NCBI RefSeq assembly: GCF_037975245.1
Contig: NC_092570.1
Location: 992,501-1,056,500, forward strand
Reading direction: 5' to 3'
Length of the DNA stretch: 64,000 nucleotides
Source of the DNA: Apostichopus japonicus
Lineage: Eukaryota; Echinodermata; Holothuroidea; Aspidochirotida; Stichopodidae
Shown: piece by piece, positions 62,489-64,000 of the stretch
Numbering within the stretch: the stretch's first letter is position 1
Layout of the letters: each line of letters opens with the position of its first letter
Made by a program: the position numbers and the translations under genes
The notes under the pieces: generated by a model
Database searches by the model: none
What the model was told of the DNA's origin: nothing
What the model saw: only the letters and a program-made list of their open reading frames with translations

Positions 62489-64000
62489 TCACGCGTAATC
62501 TGACCTGGACGTCGGTCTGATCATCATTCTAAAATCCTTCAATGAGTACGTGAAGAGATGTCTTGACCAAGTACCCCACGTGACAATTGCACCATTCAAT
62601 CCTGTACCATCGGCGAAAGGAATCCATCTTCCATTGGGATTCATCCTGTTACAATTTTTGAACCAGAAACCAGACTGTCGAAGAACAGCACATTCGCCTG
62701 GACTTTTGTCGTTATCCCTATCCTGAAATTATCATAGAAAATGCACCTCATTAAACAAACGAAAACGTATGGTTGACTCAGTTTTAAGCATAATATATAC
62801 TTACACAAATACGTTTGATATCATAGATACTTACACAAATACGTTTGATATCATTGATATCATAGCGAGTATTCGATAGAATAACCTCCAATGCTCCGGA
62901 GAAGACCGGACTTTACCAGGGTTACTACAATGATTAGACACCGTGCGAGCAAATTTCGATACTCTTGCAAGTGTCCTAAATAGGGTCCAATACACACAAG
63001 GTAATACAGCTTATGGGTAAATTGTCTGTCCTCTTGTGGAACGTTTGTCCACCGAAAATGGAATTATATTTGCATCTTGATAAATAGACAATTGTGCTAA
63101 TCTGAACTTATTCATACGTTTAGTAACTTCCTATAAGCTACTACATTCGAATGTAAGGGTTACCAATGTCTTTGAAATAAAGAAAAACAGTTTCGCAAGA
63201 TGCGAATTAGTTGACCAATCTCGAGATTAACGGCGACCACGGAACCAAATATCCTTGCAGAGACCAAATCAGTTTGCCCTGTATATAATGTCATTCGAGT
63301 GATCTTAATCTCAAATGTCACTAGCCCTATATATCCCATCTTTAAATCTGGCTTATAGAAAGTAAAAACTAAATTTAAAAACAAAGTAATGTAGTTCAAT
63401 TCATTTTTGTACTTACAAGTGTAGAGAACATTGATCCATTGTGATAAGAAAATGCATTTCCTCTGTTTCCATCTGTGAATTTACCCAGACTTAACCTAAA
63501 ATTATCCTCTTCTGGTCCAACGTAGAAACTGTCGTAATCAGCAAAACCAGTTTTGCCTTCCCAGTCAGTAAACTCTGAAATTTAAGAAAGCAATAATTGG
63601 ACGTATAGATCACTACTAAAAGTGCGACTATCCTTCAACAAAAAAAGGGTAAACGAAACACGAATAGAAATTTTTACTGTCGATCACTTATTTTTTAATG
63701 AAATTTACCACGAAATGTACAAATAATTCACGTGGTGAATAAAGGTAGGCGATAGCGAACCTTTGCGTCTCTGTGAGCCATTTTTATTGGATAGAAAGGT
63801 ACACCTTGATAAGAAAGAAAGAAGTTTTTATGTTAGAAATCCAATATGCTTTCATTGGTTACCTACCGACTCTTATTTCATAATGGAATCTTCTTGTTAT
63901 CGCATGTAACATCCTGTTACCAATCCAGAAGGAATCATCCAAGTACCCGAAACCATGGGCATAATGGTTCCAGTTGCGGTAAAAGTTAGCAGAGCCGTTC
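62489..64000 (-). CDS. Fibrinogen-related domain (FReD) lectin-like protein, three C-terminal exons, 5' end off the window
   Basis: Three exons join in phase on the minus strand: 64000-63867 (partial), 63574-63417 and 62722-62489, stop TGA at 62491-62489. Introns open with GTAGGT and GTAAGT and close with TTTCAG. The joined frame gives 174 residues. Seen in order: NFYRNWNHYAHGFG, an FxxFWIGN-like stretch, FTDWEGKTGFADYDSFYVGP, FSTLDRDND (the calcium-site type motif of these domains), GECAVLRQSGFWFKNCNRMN with the two cysteines that normally form the last disulfide, then PNGRW, YSLKDFRMMIRP and a short tail. A complete domain is about 220 residues, so roughly the first quarter plus any signal peptide or collagen-like or coiled-coil region lies beyond the right edge. 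Known members (ficolins, tachylectins, FREPs, sea cucumber fibrinogen-like protein A) are secreted and bind acetylated glycans in innate immunity. Odd: the usual Cys-His of the acetyl-binding site is Cys-Asn here, and the usual aromatic pair is Trp-Phe. No stops or frameshifts were seen. Confidence 0.93.
62723..63416 (-). other. Intron of the FReD gene with a 30-bp tandem duplication
   Basis: The intron lies between the two 3' exons of the FReD gene. It holds a direct duplication: 28 bases beginning ATACTTACACAAATACG at 62797 recur at 62827, a period of 30 bp. An open frame of 79 codons at 63160-63399 on the minus strand is intronic and shows no family resemblance. Confidence 0.8.

Overview
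The window looks like AT-rich, gene-poor nuclear DNA from a marine invertebrate, most likely an echinoderm and plausibly a sea cucumber. Support for an animal nuclear genome: spliced exons with GT..AG borders, a fibrinogen-domain lectin gene in small phase-matched exons, several tRNA-derived SINEs, hAT-like elements with 8-bp target duplications, very many TA microsatellites and long G/C homopolymers. There are no operons, bacterial ribosome sites, CRISPR arrays or rRNA genes. The species guess is inference.

Layout. 1-13.8 kb holds satellites and dispersed repeats: a C-rich TAACCCC-type minisatellite, a 13-copy 37-bp satellite, TA tracts, a 100-bp duplicated block and the last codons of a LINE. 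13.8-32.5 kb is repeat-rich: a tRNA-like gene beside a long hairpin, two inverted copies of one dispersed family, a foldback element with target duplication, a small hAT-like MITE and a tRNA-headed SINE on the minus strand. 34.5-36.3 kb has a 10-bp and a 12-bp minisatellite. At 38.9-39.2 kb is a complete tRNA-derived SINE with a 13-bp target duplication.

41.5-47.3 kb is the most unusual block. Identical 19-bp inverted repeats flanked by CAT bound a 5.8-kb segment that differs in texture from its surroundings. It carries, on the minus strand, a spliced gene of the PB1 plus SAMD3-like type. The gene is broken by two in-frame stops and a 2-nt deletion. It looks like a DNA transposon that carries a protein gene without any recognisable transposase.

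55.99-57.51 kb is a non-autonomous hAT-like element with a perfect 8-bp target duplication. 61.6-62.2 kb has tandem repeats with octamer ATGCAAAT motifs. The window closes with the only clearly intact gene: three 3' exons on the minus strand (62,489 to the right edge) encoding the C-terminal three quarters of a fibrinogen-related domain, a secreted lectin-type protein. Its 5' exons lie beyond the right edge.

Apart from these two genes, almost all open frames over 60 codons are chance or repeat-driven.
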